Source: Salipiger sp. H15
Lineage (GTDB): Bacteria; Pseudomonadota; Alphaproteobacteria; Rhodobacterales; Rhodobacteraceae
Direction of reading: 5' to 3'
DNA: 64,000 bases
Assembly (NCBI RefSeq): GCF_040409955.1
Contig: NZ_CP123384.1
Location: 1,656,001 to 1,720,000, forward strand
The notes under the pieces are model-generated. The model was not told where the DNA came from. It did not search any database and saw nothing but the letters and a program-made list of their open reading frames with translations. Positions 27,553-37,276 of the stretch are shown here, piece by piece. How positions within the stretch are numbered: the first letter of the stretch is position 1; every line of letters begins with the position of its first letter. A program made the position numbers and the translations under genes.

Positions 27553-29130
27553 ATGTCCGAACTGCGCGATGCAGCAATGAGCTCGAAGGCCTGGCCCTTT
27601 GAAGAGGCTCGCCGGGTGCTGAAACGCTACGAGAAGAAACCGCCCGAGAAGGGATACGTGCTGTTCGAGACCGGCTACGGCCCGTCGGGCCTGCCGCACA
27701 TCGGCACCTTCGGCGAAGTTGCGCGCACGACGATGATCCGCCGCGCCTTCGAGGTGATCTCGGACATCCCGACCCGGCTCATCTGCTTCTCGGACGACAT
27801 GGACGGCATGCGCAAGGTGCCCGAGAACGTGCCGAACCAGGAGCTGCTGCACGAGAACCTGCAGCGCCCGCTGACCTCGGTGCCGGACCCGTTCGAGGAG
27901 TTCGAAAGCTTCGGCCACCACAACAACGCCATGCTGCGCCGGTTCCTCGACACCTTCGGCTTCGAGTACGAGTTCTACTCGGCCACCGATTTCTACAAGT
28001 CGGGCCAGTTCGACGAGATCCTGCTGCGCTGCTGCGAGCGCTACGATGATCTGATGAAGATCATGCTGAAGTCGCTGCGTGACGAGCGCGCCTCGACCTA
28101 CTCGATCTTCCTGCCGATCCACCCCGAGACCGGCCGCGTGCTCTACGTGCCGGTCAAGCATGTGAACGCCGCCGAGGGCACGATCACCTTCGACGACGAT
28201 GACGGCAAGGAATGGACCCTGCCGGTCACCGGCGGCAACGTGAAGCTGCAGTGGAAGCCCGACTTCGGCGCCCGCTGGGCCGCGCTCGGCGTCGATTTCG
28301 AGATGTACGGCAAGGACCACTCGACCAACACGCCGATCTACGACGGCATCTGCCGCACGCTCGGCGTGCCGGCGCCCGAGCACTTCACCTACGAGCTCTT
28401 CCTCGACGAGAACGGCGAGAAGATCTCGAAGTCCAAGGGCAACGGCCTGTCGATCGACGAGTGGCTGACCTACGCCTCGACCGAGTCGCTGTCCTACTTC
28501 ATGTTCCAGAAGCCGAAGACCGCGAAGCGCCTGTGGTGGGACGTGATCCCCAAGGCGATGGACGAGTACCACCAGCAGCTCCGCGCCTACCCGGCGCAGG
28601 ACGCGGCGGCACAGCTCGCCAACCCGGTCTGGCACATCCACGGCGGCGACGTGCCCGAGTCGAAGATGGTCGTGCCCTTCTCGATGCTGCTCAATCTCGC
28701 CTCGGCTGCCGGTGCCGAGGACAAGGAGGCGATGTGGGGCTTCATCCGTCGCTACGCGCCCGAGGCTGCGCCGAAGACCCACCCGGATCTCGACGCCGCC
28801 GCCGGCTACGCGGTGCGCTACTACAACGACTTCGTGAAGCCGACCAAGAAGTTCCGCGCCCCGACCGAGCAGGAGCGGGCGGCGATGGAGGATCTGGCGG
28901 CCAAGCTCGAGGGCTACGACGGCGCGGTCGACGACGAGGCGCTGCAGACGCTGGTCTTCGCGGTCGGCAAGGAGCACGGGTTCGAGAACCTGCGCGAGTG
29001 GTTCCAGGCGCTCTACGAGGTGCTGCTGGGCCAGAGCCAAGGGCCGCGCTTCGGCGGCTTCATCGCGCTCTACGGCGTGGCCGAAACCGCCGCGCTGATC
29101 CGCAAGGGCCTTGCCGGCGAGCTCGGCTGA
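27553..29130 (+). CDS. lysK: Lysyl-tRNA synthetase, class I
   Basis: 525 residues. This is the archaeal-type class I enzyme found in many alphaproteobacteria. Motifs: [15 protein letters not shown] with the HIGH-like element near residue 46 and KISKSKG near 290. It charges tRNA-Lys in place of class II LysS. AAGGAG precedes the ATG. A terminator follows. Confidence 0.96.
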   Translation: MSELRDAAMSSKAWPFEEARRVLKRYEKKPPEKGYVLFETGYGPSGLPHIGTFGEVARTTMIRRAFEVISDIPTRLICFSDDMDGMRKVPENVPNQELLHENLQRPLTSVPDPFEEFESFGHHNNAMLRRFLDTFGFEYEFYSATDFYKSGQFDEILLRCCERYDDLMKIMLKSLRDERASTYSIFLPIHPETGRVLYVPVKHVNAAEGTITFDDDDGKEWTLPVTGGNVKLQWKPDFGARWAALGVDFEMYGKDHSTNTPIYDGICRTLGVPAPEHFTYELFLDENGEKISKSKGNGLSIDEWLTYASTESLSYFMFQKPKTAKRLWWDVIPKAMDEYHQQLRAYPAQDAAAQLANPVWHIHGGDVPESKMVVPFSMLLNLASAAGAEDKEAMWGFIRRYAPEAAPKTHPDLDAAAGYAVRYYNDFVKPTKKFRAPTEQERAAMEDLAAKLEGYDGAVDDEALQTLVFAVGKEHGFENLREWFQALYEVLLGQSQGPRFGGFIALYGVAETAALIRKGLAGELG

Positions 29131-29154
29131 CCCTCCGGAAAGACAAGCTTTACA

Positions 29155-29184
29155 GGGCCTTCCCGAGCGATCTGGGAGGCCTTT
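29155..29184 (+). terminator. Terminator after lysK
   Basis: GGCCTTCCC and GGGAGGCC arms (one bulge) with an eight-base loop, followed by TTTTG. Confidence 0.7.
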
Positions 29185-29316
29185 TGCTTGTCCGGTCCGT
29201 TGCCGTTGCGCGCCGCCGGGACGGTGCTGCCGGGGCGCGTTAACCTTCTCCCTCTAGCTCTGTCAGCCGTGGGGCCGGCGCGAACCCGCGAGGCGTTTCA
29301 GAGCAGAGGTGCAAGC

Positions 29317-31605
29317 ATGAATATTGCGGTGACCGACGGGGTGGTGCTGACCCCCACGCCATTTTCCGAGGGGCTGGATGTCTGGTCGCGGAGCGACGGG
29401 CGGCCGGGCTCCGACACCTACGACGGCTCGGCCACGGCGGCCTATGTCCCGGCCGACGCGGATTTCGCCGGCTGCCTCGAGCTGCTCAAGACCGATGCCA
29501 CGCAGACGCTGCGCTACATGGGCCAGACCCCGATCCTGCCCGGCGTCTACCTGCGCATCACCGCGCGGGTGAAGGCGATCTCGGGCAACCTGCCCGCGGT
29601 GCGCATCGCGGGCTGGGCGGGCAAGGGCTCGGACGTGGCGGTGAGCGGGGTGCCGATGCAGGGCGCTTCGGTGGCGCTGACAAGCTACGGCGAGGTGGTC
29701 GAGGTCTCGGCCATCGTCGGCGTGGGATCCCGCCCGGGGGTCGATCTCGTCTGGGGGATGGAGCCCACCTACGGCCATTTCGGCATCGACCTCACCGGGC
29801 TCACCGGCGGCGTGGTGCGCATCGACGACCTGCGGATCGAGGACGTGACCGAGGTCTTCCTGCGCAAGATGATGGCAAGCGTGGACGTGCGCGACTACGG
29901 CGCGCTCGGCGACGGCACGACGGATGACAGCGCCGCCTTCGAGGCCGCCGATGCTGCGGCCGACGGGCGGCTGATCATCGTGCCGGCGGGGACCTATCAC
30001 CTTGCCGCCTCGGTCACGCTCGAGAACCCGGTGCGCTTCGAGGGCCACGTGACCATGCCCGCCGCGGCGATCCTGTCGCTGACGCAGGATTTCCACCTGC
30101 CGGCCTATGCCGCGGCCTTCGGCGGCGACGAGGAACTGGCGCTGGCCAAGGGGCTGCAGTCGCTGCTCAACAATGCCGACCACGAGAGCTTCGACCTCTG
30201 CGGCAGGCGGGTGTCGCTGACCGGGCCGCTCGACGTGCGCGCGGCGGTGGACAACCGCGACACCTATTCCCAGCGCCGCGTGCTGCGCAACGGCCAGCTG
30301 CGGGCCGAGGAGAGCGGCGACTGGGCCTCGGCCAGCGTGACCAGCACCGCGACCTATTCGGCCTCGAACCAGTGGCGGCTGACGGCGGTCGCCAACGTCG
30401 CCAACATCGAGGTCGGCAGCCTTGTCACCGGGGCCGGGGTGGGGCGCGAGATCTACGTCAAGTCGAAGAATGTCGGCGCGCAGGAGATCACCCTGTCGCA
30501 GCCGCTGTCCGACGCGGTGGGCACGCAGAGCTACACCTTCACCCGCTTCCGCTACCTGCTCGATTTCTCCGGCTTCACCAAGCTCGAGAAGTTCGAGATC
30601 GAGAACGTGGAATTCCAGTGCTCGGAGCTGGCGAGCGGGGTCATGCTGCCGCCCTCGGGCACGGTCAACGTGATCCGCAGCTGCGTGTTCAACCGCCCCG
30701 CCAACCGTGGCATCACCTCGATCGGCGAGGGCTGCCAGGGGATGATGATCGATGGTAGCCAGTTCCTCAGCGCCGAGGGCGGGCTTGCCACCCAGAACCG
30801 GCAGTCGGTGGCGATCAACACCAACGCCAACGACGTGAAGATCCGCAACAACCGCGCCTCGCAGTTCCGCCATTTCGCGGTGATCTCGGGGGCGCAGGCG
30901 GTGATCTCGGGCAACCATTTCTTCCAGGGCGACGAGACCGGCAGCGGCATCCGCTCGGCGGGGATCGTGCTGTGCCTGCGCGCCTGCAGTACGACCATCT
31001 CGAGCAACTATATCGACAACTGCTTCATCGAGTGGACCAACGAGCGCGAGCCCGAGCCGGATTTCACCGGCGGCTTCGGCTTTGCCGGCCTGTCGGTGAC
31101 CAACAACGTGATGCTCTGCTCGAACGTGGCGGACTGGTTCTCCTTCCTCGTGGTGAAGCCATATGGCACCGGGCACATGGTCAACGGGATCAATGTCTCG
31201 GGCAATCTCTTCCGCTCGGTCGGCGGCACGATCACCCGGGTCGACCGGGTCGACACCTCCTTCGCCGGGCTGAACCTCGGTGCGATGCGGCGGGTCTTCG
31301 TGCACGAGAACACCTTCCACAACATCGACCTGCAGACCGAGAACCCGCTGCAGGTGAGCCACGACCAGAACAGCCACGCCAGCACCTGGGTGGTCGAGAC
31401 CGGCAACCGGCTGCCCTTCGGCGGGCAGGCCAAGGCGGTCGAGGGCCTGGTGCTGACCTCGCGCCCGCGCGATGCGGCCAACGTCAGCAAGTTCGCCATG
31501 CCCTATACCTCGGCGGGGCAGGGCAGCGGCCAGGACCAGGTCCACGTGATCTGGCCCGAGCCGATGCTGGGCGATCTGTCGTTGTCGGTCCGCATGGACA
31601 GCTGA
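29317..31605 (+). CDS. Right-handed beta-helix protein (pectate-lyase-3 / tailspike-like)
   Basis: 762 residues. The central signature VDVRDYGALGDGTTDDSAAF near residue 190, followed by IIVPAGTYHL, marks the head of a pectate_lyase_3 / GH28-related beta-helix as in phage tailspikes and depolymerases. Asn-ladder repeats (NVIRSCVFNR, KIRNNRASQF, VISGNHFFQG, TISSNYIDNC) run through residues 450-700. The first 180 residues look like a carbohydrate-binding or attachment domain. No signal peptide is seen. The start is MNIAVTDG; upstream in-frame codons are unlikely coding. Likely cell-surface polysaccharide binding or cleavage; no phage genes are adjacent. Confidence 0.82.
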   Translation: MNIAVTDGVVLTPTPFSEGLDVWSRSDGRPGSDTYDGSATAAYVPADADFAGCLELLKTDATQTLRYMGQTPILPGVYLRITARVKAISGNLPAVRIAGWAGKGSDVAVSGVPMQGASVALTSYGEVVEVSAIVGVGSRPGVDLVWGMEPTYGHFGIDLTGLTGGVVRIDDLRIEDVTEVFLRKMMASVDVRDYGALGDGTTDDSAAFEAADAAADGRLIIVPAGTYHLAASVTLENPVRFEGHVTMPAAAILSLTQDFHLPAYAAAFGGDEELALAKGLQSLLNNADHESFDLCGRRVSLTGPLDVRAAVDNRDTYSQRRVLRNGQLRAEESGDWASASVTSTATYSASNQWRLTAVANVANIEVGSLVTGAGVGREIYVKSKNVGAQEITLSQPLSDAVGTQSYTFTRFRYLLDFSGFTKLEKFEIENVEFQCSELASGVMLPPSGTVNVIRSCVFNRPANRGITSIGEGCQGMMIDGSQFLSAEGGLATQNRQSVAINTNANDVKIRNNRASQFRHFAVISGAQAVISGNHFFQGDETGSGIRSAGIVLCLRACSTTISSNYIDNCFIEWTNEREPEPDFTGGFGFAGLSVTNNVMLCSNVADWFSFLVVKPYGTGHMVNGINVSGNLFRSVGGTITRVDRVDTSFAGLNLGAMRRVFVHENTFHNIDLQTENPLQVSHDQNSHASTWVVETGNRLPFGGQAKAVEGLVLTSRPRDAANVSKFAMPYTSAGQGSGQDQVHVIWPEPMLGDLSLSVRMDS

Positions 31606-31617
31606 GGCCCGCGCGGC

Positions 31618-32286
31618 TCAGAACTCGGTCCAGAGCCCCAGCAGCAGGCCGGCACTGGTGTCGCCGGCCATCCCCCAGCTGAGGCCGAGCTCGGTCTGCA
31701 GGCTCCGGCGCAGCGGAAGCACCACCGAGGGGGCGAAGCGCGCGAAGGGCGCATCCCCCGCCTGCACGCCGCTCTGGATCTGCAGGATCAGCTTCGCCTC
31801 GCGCGGCAGCGCGGCGCCGAGCGTGAGGTCGAGCTTGAGGTCGGTCTCGCCGGTGCCGCGCATCTCGGCCAGCAGGTCGGCATTGAGCCAGCCGCGCGCA
31901 TGGCCGAGCCCGACCGAAAGCCCGGGCCGCAGCGCCGCCGTGCCCGCGATCCGGCCCAGCCCCATCTCCGCGGCAACACGCAGGGGGCCGGTTCCGAGCA
32001 GCGGCCAGCGCAGGAACACCAGCGCCTTGCCGCCGCCCGAGATCGACCGCCCGAGATCGGCGCCAAGCGCCAGGTGATCCCCCAGCCCGTAGTCGAGGAA
32101 AAGCGTGTCGTAGCGGCCCTGCGGCGCCTGCCAGCCCTGCAGCGCCACGTCCTGCGACCAGGTGAGCCGCGTCGTCGTGCTGGCAAAGCCGGTGCCGCGC
32201 GGCGGCAGCCAGGCCCCGGCCCGGCAGGGCGGCGGCGCGAGGCCCAGCAGGACGCAGGCCAGTGCTATCCATGGCAAGTGCCGCAT
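31618..32286 (-). CDS. Secreted outer-membrane barrel-like protein
   Basis: 222 residues. Signal peptide (MRHLPWIALACVLLGLAPPP, cleavage probably after CRAGA). The remainder alternates hydrophobic and polar residues, with repeated glycine turns (DYGLGDHLALGADLG, SVGLGHARG, TLGAALPREAKLILQI) and ends LLLGLWTEF with a terminal Phe, a hallmark of outer-membrane barrels. Family not recognised. It is convergent with the beta-helix gene. Confidence 0.7.
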   Translation of the reverse strand: MRHLPWIALACVLLGLAPPPCRAGAWLPPRGTGFASTTTRLTWSQDVALQGWQAPQGRYDTLFLDYGLGDHLALGADLGRSISGGGKALVFLRWPLLGTGPLRVAAEMGLGRIAGTAALRPGLSVGLGHARGWLNADLLAEMRGTGETDLKLDLTLGAALPREAKLILQIQSGVQAGDAPFARFAPSVVLPLRRSLQTELGLSWGMAGDTSAGLLLGLWTEF

Positions 32287-32450
32287 CGGAGGCCTCCTGC
32301 CCGCAGACTGTCCGAAACGTGGTTAAGGGCGGGTGAACGGCGGTGCTGTCGAACGCCCGGCCCTTGCGTCACATGGCCACTGGACGGCTTGCCCGGTTCG
32401 GTTATGCTGCAGGTGCGAAGGGCCTCGCCACGGGGCCGGAAGGGGGCTTC

Positions 32451-33092
32451 ATGACCGGATCGGTGATCACCGTCGCGCAGCAGAAGGGGGGCTCGGGCAA
32501 GACCACGCTCTCGGCCAATCTCGCCATCGGCTTCCTCGCGCAGGGCAAGTCCGTCGCGCTGGTCGACATCGACCCGCAGGGCAGCCTCGGGCGCTGGTTC
32601 ATGACCCGGCTCGAGCGCGACCCCGAGGGCGCCGGCGGGCTCGAGTTCGCCACCTCCTCGGCCTGGGGCGTGACCTACGAATGCCGCAAGCTCGCCGCAA
32701 GCCACGACGTGGTGATCGTCGACACCCCGCCCAAGGCCGACAGCGACCTGCGCCCGGCGCTGCGCGCCGCCGACCTCGTGGTGGTGCCGGTCTCGATGAG
32801 CCATCTCGACCTCTGGGCCACCGAGGGCGTGCTCGACCTCGCCCGGCGCGAGAATCGCTCGGCCCTCGTGGTGCTCAACCGCACGCGCCCCGGCACCCGG
32901 CTCTCGGGCGAGATCGCCGAGGCGGTGCAGGCCATGGACGTGCCGATCGCCGCGGCGCAGCTCGCCAACCGGGTCGGCTATGCCGAGGCCTTCGGCCGCG
33001 GACAGAGCGCCGCCGAGGGCCGCCGGACCCCGGCCCGCGACGAGATCGCCGCGCTGACCGCAGAGGTGGCGGAGGCGCTGGCAAACGGGTAA
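32451..33092 (+). CDS. ParA-family ATPase
   Basis: 213 residues. Deviant Walker A QKGGSGKTT at residue 11, switch I-like DIDPQGS near 40 and Walker B-like VVIVDTPPK near 84. It is shorter than chromosomal ParA and lacks an N-terminal DNA-binding domain, like the orphan ParA proteins that position cellular cargo. No parB, plasmid replication gene or parS-like repeat is near. The start ATG at 32451 follows GGAAGGGGG; the frame is open further up. The next gene starts 26 bases downstream and may be a partner. Confidence 0.87.
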   Translation: MTGSVITVAQQKGGSGKTTLSANLAIGFLAQGKSVALVDIDPQGSLGRWFMTRLERDPEGAGGLEFATSSAWGVTYECRKLAASHDVVIVDTPPKADSDLRPALRAADLVVVPVSMSHLDLWATEGVLDLARRENRSALVVLNRTRPGTRLSGEIAEAVQAMDVPIAAAQLANRVGYAEAFGRGQSAAEGRRTPARDEIAALTAEVAEALANG

Positions 33093-33117
33093 AGCGGGCG
33101 GCAACAGGAGATTTGTC

Positions 33118-33960
33118 ATGACCGACCACGCCGCGCTTGCCGAGACGATCCGCCGCCACCAGCAGGGCCAGGGCCAGCCGATCTCGCGCCTCGGCTATTT
33201 CTGCGCGCCCTTCCGCCCGGTGGATGGGCCCTTCGCCGACAAGGTGGTCAAGGTCTACCGCGGGCTGCCCGACGGCGCGGCGCTGGAGCGGCTGGCGCGG
33301 GCGCATGACGCCTATGTCGCGGCGCTGCAGCAGACCGGCGTGCCGCTGCCGCAGACCGAGTTCCTGCTGATGCAGACCGGGCAGGGCCGCGTGCCGGTGA
33401 TCCTGCAGGAGGCATTGCCTGAAAGCGCGCTGATGCGCCCGCGGATGCAGCGCGAGGATCTCGCCTCGACGCTGGCGATGATGGAAAGCGCCGGGCAGGT
33501 GATCGCGCAGTTCTGGAACAACGCGGACCGGATCGAGGGCCGCGTCGGCTTCCACCCCTCGATCCGCAACTTCGCCGTGGTCGACGGGCAGGCGATCTTC
33601 TTCGACACCTTCCCGCCGCTGATCGGCTATTCCCGCGAGGAAATGGGCGAGCTCTTGCTGCAATTCTCGGAAAAGCGCCTGATGCGCTGGGTCGGGCCGT
33701 TCCTGAAGTCCAAGGTCACCGGCATCCAGGACGAGTGGTACTCGGCCCCCGAGACGCTGGTCGGCCTCGTCGGCTCGGCCTGCCGGCTGCGCCCCGAACA
33801 CGCCGACGCCTATCTCGACTGGGGCCGCGACTTCGCGCCGCGCGCCATGCCGCGCTTTGCCGAGGAGGCGCTCGAGGGGCTCTCGCAGCCGCCGCGCCTG
33901 CCGGGTTACTGGACCGGCTTCCGCAAGCTGCTGGGCCTGCAGGGCGAGCCCAACCTCTGA
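33118..33960 (+). CDS. Unrecognised protein, weakly kinase-like, following parA-like gene
   Basis: 280 residues, soluble. I cannot name the family with confidence. The stretches VILQEALPES near 98, GFHPSIRNFAVVDG near 143 and IFFDTFPPLIG near 159 faintly recall the His/Asn and Asp of aminoglycoside-kinase-like folds, with the DTFPP part where the metal-binding Asp would be. CAGGAG lies seven bases before the ATG. It probably shares a transcript with the ParA-like gene. Confidence 0.72.
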   Translation: MTDHAALAETIRRHQQGQGQPISRLGYFCAPFRPVDGPFADKVVKVYRGLPDGAALERLARAHDAYVAALQQTGVPLPQTEFLLMQTGQGRVPVILQEALPESALMRPRMQREDLASTLAMMESAGQVIAQFWNNADRIEGRVGFHPSIRNFAVVDGQAIFFDTFPPLIGYSREEMGELLLQFSEKRLMRWVGPFLKSKVTGIQDEWYSAPETLVGLVGSACRLRPEHADAYLDWGRDFAPRAMPRFAEEALEGLSQPPRLPGYWTGFRKLLGLQGEPNL

Positions 33961-33988
33961 CGCCTGCGCGGGCCCCGAGGGCGGGCCT

Positions 33989-34010
33989 GCGTATTTGAAA
34001 AGAGAAGAAG
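33989..34010 (-). repeat. Dispersed AAATACGC repeat, copy 2
   Basis: On the minus strand CTTCTTCTCTTTTCAAATAC followed by GC. It lies 29 bases after the preceding stop codon. Confidence 0.6.
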
Positions 34011-34040
34011 ATGCGGGCGCGGCGCGAATTTCCGCGTTTG

Positions 34041-34057
34041 GTAACCTTGGGTTAACC
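34041..34057 (+). promoter_or_regulatory. CtrA-like box
   Basis: GTAACC-TTGGG-TTAACC has two TTAACC-type half-sites eleven bases apart, the spacing of CtrA sites. No gene starts within 1 kb downstream on this strand, so its target is unclear. Confidence 0.4.
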
Positions 34058-34190
34058 GCTTCTGCGGCAGTCTGGGGATGCGGTACAGGCTGGCGAGCCG
34101 ATGACCGCAAGAGGAGAAGCCCCGCGCCCCGGCCTGCCGAAGTCCCTCCAAGATCACGGTCGCCGGGGGCGGGGTGGACTTTCCCACCCG

Positions 34191-34214
34191 TCTTTCTTCT
34201 CTTTCAAAATACGC
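34191..34214 (+). repeat. Dispersed AAATACGC repeat, copy 3
   Basis: TCTTTCTTCTCTTTCAAAAT followed by ACGC, in inverted orientation to copy 2. Confidence 0.6.
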
Positions 34215-34254
34215 AAGGCGCGCCGCGGACACCGGGCGCGGCGCCAGAAAAGCA

Positions 34255-34285
34255 AAGGCCCGCCTCCTTGCCGGAGGCGGGCCTT
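34255..34285 (-). terminator. Rho-independent terminator of fsa/tal
   Basis: A perfect 13-base stem (AAGGCCCGCCTCC and its complement) with a five-base loop, 40 bases after the gene. Confidence 0.85.
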
Positions 34286-34324
34286 GTCGTTCCCGCGGGG
34301 CGCTTGCGGCCCCGGGTCGCGCGA

Positions 34325-34978
34325 TCAGACGATCTTGATGCCGGCCTTCTCGGCGTCGGCGAGGAAGGCGGCGAGGCCCTTGTCGGTCAGCACGTGGTTC
34401 GCCATCGCCTTGATCACCGACGGCGGCGCGGTGCAGACATCGGCGCCGATCTTGGCGCAGTCCGACATGTGGTTGGCCGAACGGATCGAGGCCGCCAGCA
34501 CCTGGGTCTCGTAGCCGTAGTTGTCGTAGATCTGGCGGATGTCGGCGATCAGCTGCAGCCCGTCGAGGTTCAGGTCATCGAGGCGGCCGATGAACGGCGA
34601 GATGAAGGTCGCGCCGGCCTTGGCGGCGAGCAGTGCCTGGTTGGCCGAGAAGCAGAGCGTCACGTTGACCATGTTGCCCTCTTCCGAGAGCACCTTGCAG
34701 GCCTTGAGCCCGTCCCAGGTCAGCGGCACCTTCACGGCGATGTTCGGCGCGATCTCGGCCAGCTTGCGGCCCTCGGCGATCATCGCCTCGGCTTCGGTCG
34801 CGACCACTTCGGCGGACACGGGGCCGGGCACCATGTCGCAGATTTCCTTGGTGACCTCGAGGATGTCGCGACCGGACTTGGCGATCAGCGACGGGTTGGT
34901 GGTGACGCCATCCACCATGCCGAGCTCGTGAAGCTCGCGGATTGCGTCCACGTCGGCGGTGTCGACAAAGAATTTCAT
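34325..34978 (-). CDS. fsa: Transaldolase of the fructose-6-phosphate aldolase type
   Basis: 217 residues, the short subfamily of transaldolases. Key regions: [15 protein letters not shown] near residue 22, the Schiff-base lysine in NIAVKVPLT near 84 and ASIRSANHM near 163. It works in the non-oxidative pentose phosphate route or as an aldolase; the two activities in this subfamily differ by one active-site residue and cannot be assigned surely here. It is divergent from priA. Confidence 0.92.
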   Translation of the reverse strand: MKFFVDTADVDAIRELHELGMVDGVTTNPSLIAKSGRDILEVTKEICDMVPGPVSAEVVATEAEAMIAEGRKLAEIAPNIAVKVPLTWDGLKACKVLSEEGNMVNVTLCFSANQALLAAKAGATFISPFIGRLDDLNLDGLQLIADIRQIYDNYGYETQVLAASIRSANHMSDCAKIGADVCTAPPSVIKAMANHVLTDKGLAAFLADAEKAGIKIV

Positions 34979-35082
34979 CTCAGTAAGCCCTCCAGGCTTG
35001 GCTTGGCATTCGCTCGCGCCTGTCTTACCTCATGCAGGGAAGGGCTGAAACCCTTGACGACACGCTCAGGGACCGGCCCCGC

Positions 35083-37272
35083 ATGGATGATTTCTACGAC
35101 GAAGGCACGCTCATCTCGGTGCTGACCACGCAGCCGCTGGACCGGCTGCTGGACTACAAGGCACCGGCGGGCGGCTGTCCGCAGGGGGCCTATGTCGAGG
35201 TGCCGCTCGGGCCGCGCAAGGTGCTGGGCGTGGTCTGGGGACCGGGGCAGGGCGGCTTCGATCCCGCCAAGGTGCGCGCCGCCTTCCGCGTGCTCGACGC
35301 GCCGACGATGCGCGCCGAGCTGCGCGATTTCCTCGAACGCTCGGCCGATTACACGCTGACCCCGCGCACCGCCATGCTGCGCCTTGCCACCCGCGCGCCG
35401 GGGCTGGGCGAGCCGCCCTCGATGCGCAAGATCTACCGCAAGGGCGACAGCGAGCCCGACCGGATGACCGACGCCCGCCGCCGGGTGCTCGAGGTGCTGG
35501 ACGAGATGGGCGGGCTCTCGCTGACCCTCAAGGAACTGGCCGAGGCTGCCGGGGTCACCACCTCGGTGGTCAAGGGGCTGGCCAAGCAGGGCGCGGTGCG
35601 CGAGGAGGAGGCGCCGCGCGACGTGCCCTTCTTCCGGCTCGACCCGGACCACGGCGGCAAGGAGCTGACCGAGGACCAGGCGGCGGCGGCGGAGGTGCTG
35701 CGCGAAGGGGTGCGGTCGGGAAAATACGGCACGGTGCTGCTCAAGGGTGTGACCGGCTCGGGCAAGACCGAGGTCTACCTCGAGGCGGTGGCCGAATGCC
35801 TGCGCAAGGGCCGGCAGGCGCTGGTGCTGCTGCCCGAGATCGCGCTCACCTCGGAATTCCTGACCCGCGTCGAGGCGCGCTTCGGCGCGCGGCCCGCCGA
35901 GTGGCACTCGGGCGTCACCGTGACCGAGCGGCGGCGGGTCTGGCGGCAGGTGGCCGAGGGCGGCGCGCAGCTGGTGGTCGGCGCGCGTTCGGCGCTCTTC
36001 CTGCCGTTCCGCGACCTTGGCCTCACCGTCGTCGACGAGGAACACGACACCTCCTACAAGCAGGAGGAGGGCGTGCTCTACAACGCCCGCGACATGGCGG
36101 TGCTGCGCGCCTCGATCTGTTCCGGGCGGGTGGTGCTGGCCTCGGCGACCCCCTCGCTCGAGAGCTGGGCAAATGCCGACGCGGGCAAGTACCAGCGGCT
36201 CGACCTCGTCTCGCGCTTCGGCCCGGCGGTGATGCCGCAGATGCGCGCGCTCGACATGCGCGCCGAGGATCTGCCGGGCAGCCGCTGGATCTCGCCCTCG
36301 CTGCAGGCGGCGGTGAAGCGGCGGATCGCGCAGGGCGAGCAGTCGCTGCTCTTCCTCAACCGGCGCGGCTATGCCCCGGTCACCATCTGCCGCGCCTGCG
36401 GCCACCAGATCGCCTGCCCGCATTGCGACGCGCGCATGGTCGAGCACCGCTTCCAGCAGCGGCTGATCTGCCACCAGTGCGGCGAGAGCACGCCGAAGCC
36501 CGAGAAATGCCCCTCCTGCGAGGTCGAGGGCAAGCTCGCGGCGGTCGGGCCGGGGGTCGAGCGGCTGGCCGAGGAGGCGGCGGAGGTCTTCCCCGACGCC
36601 CGGCTCGCGGTGCTCTCGTCGGACCTCTTCGGTTCGGCCCGGCAGCTGAAGGACGAGATCGAGAAGATCGCCACGGGCGGCGCCGACATCGTCATCGGCA
36701 CGCAGCTGGTGGCCAAGGGGCACAACTTCCCCAACCTCACGCTGGTGGGGGTGATCGACGCCGATCTTGGCTTGCAGGGCTCGGACCTGCGCGCGGCGGA
36801 GCGGACGTTCCAGCTGATGCGGCAGGTGGCGGGGCGCGCCGGGCGGGCCGAGAAGCCGGGCACGGCGCTCCTGCAGACCTTCCAGCCCGAGCACCCGGTG
36901 ATCCGCGCCATCCTCTCGGGCGACGAGGAAGGGTTCTGGAAGGCCGAGGCGGACGAGCGCCGTATCGCCGGGATGCCGCCCTATGGCCGCCTCGCGGGGG
37001 TGATCCTGTCGTCGACCGAGGTGCAGGAGGTGTTCGACCTCGGTGCCGCCATGGCGCGGCAGGACGGGCCGCTGCGGCGGATCGGGGCGCAGGTCTACGG
37101 TCCCGCGCCGGCGCCGATCGCCCGGGTGCGCGGAAGGCACCGGGTTCGGCTGCTGGTCAAGGCGCCGAAGGGCGTGGCGCTGCAGGCGGCGCTCGCCGAA
37201 TGGGCCGGGCAGTTCCGCCTGAAGGGCGAGCTGCGCATGGCGATCGACATCGACCCGCAGAGCTTTTTCTGA
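35083..37272 (+). CDS. priA: Primosomal replication protein N' (PriA helicase)
   Basis: 729 residues from MDDFYDEGTL; an earlier in-frame ATG at 35032 has no ribosome site. N-terminal DNA-binding domain, then helicase: Walker A GVTGSGKTEVY near residue 225, DEEHD near 320, and paired zinc sites CRACGHQIACPHC near 435 and CHQCGESTPKPEKCPSC near 462. PriA restarts stalled forks. It is divergent from fsa, with only about 100 bases between. Confidence 0.96.
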   Translation: MDDFYDEGTLISVLTTQPLDRLLDYKAPAGGCPQGAYVEVPLGPRKVLGVVWGPGQGGFDPAKVRAAFRVLDAPTMRAELRDFLERSADYTLTPRTAMLRLATRAPGLGEPPSMRKIYRKGDSEPDRMTDARRRVLEVLDEMGGLSLTLKELAEAAGVTTSVVKGLAKQGAVREEEAPRDVPFFRLDPDHGGKELTEDQAAAAEVLREGVRSGKYGTVLLKGVTGSGKTEVYLEAVAECLRKGRQALVLLPEIALTSEFLTRVEARFGARPAEWHSGVTVTERRRVWRQVAEGGAQLVVGARSALFLPFRDLGLTVVDEEHDTSYKQEEGVLYNARDMAVLRASICSGRVVLASATPSLESWANADAGKYQRLDLVSRFGPAVMPQMRALDMRAEDLPGSRWISPSLQAAVKRRIAQGEQSLLFLNRRGYAPVTICRACGHQIACPHCDARMVEHRFQQRLICHQCGESTPKPEKCPSCEVEGKLAAVGPGVERLAEEAAEVFPDARLAVLSSDLFGSARQLKDEIEKIATGGADIVIGTQLVAKGHNFPNLTLVGVIDADLGLQGSDLRAAERTFQLMRQVAGRAGRAEKPGTALLQTFQPEHPVIRAILSGDEEGFWKAEADERRIAGMPPYGRLAGVILSSTEVQEVFDLGAAMARQDGPLRRIGAQVYGPAPAPIARVRGRHRVRLLVKAPKGVALQAALAEWAGQFRLKGELRMAIDIDPQSFF

Positions 37273-37276
37273 CGCG

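Larger units (their letters stand above)
33961..34324. other. Intergenic region with two repeat copies, a CtrA-like box and a terminator
   Basis: 364 bases. It holds repeat copies in opposite orientation at 33989-34010 and 34191-34214, a GTAACC-N5-TTAACC element at 34041-34057 and the fsa terminator at 34255-34285. Between the repeats no credible open frame is seen; an unannotated RNA cannot be excluded. Confidence 0.5.
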
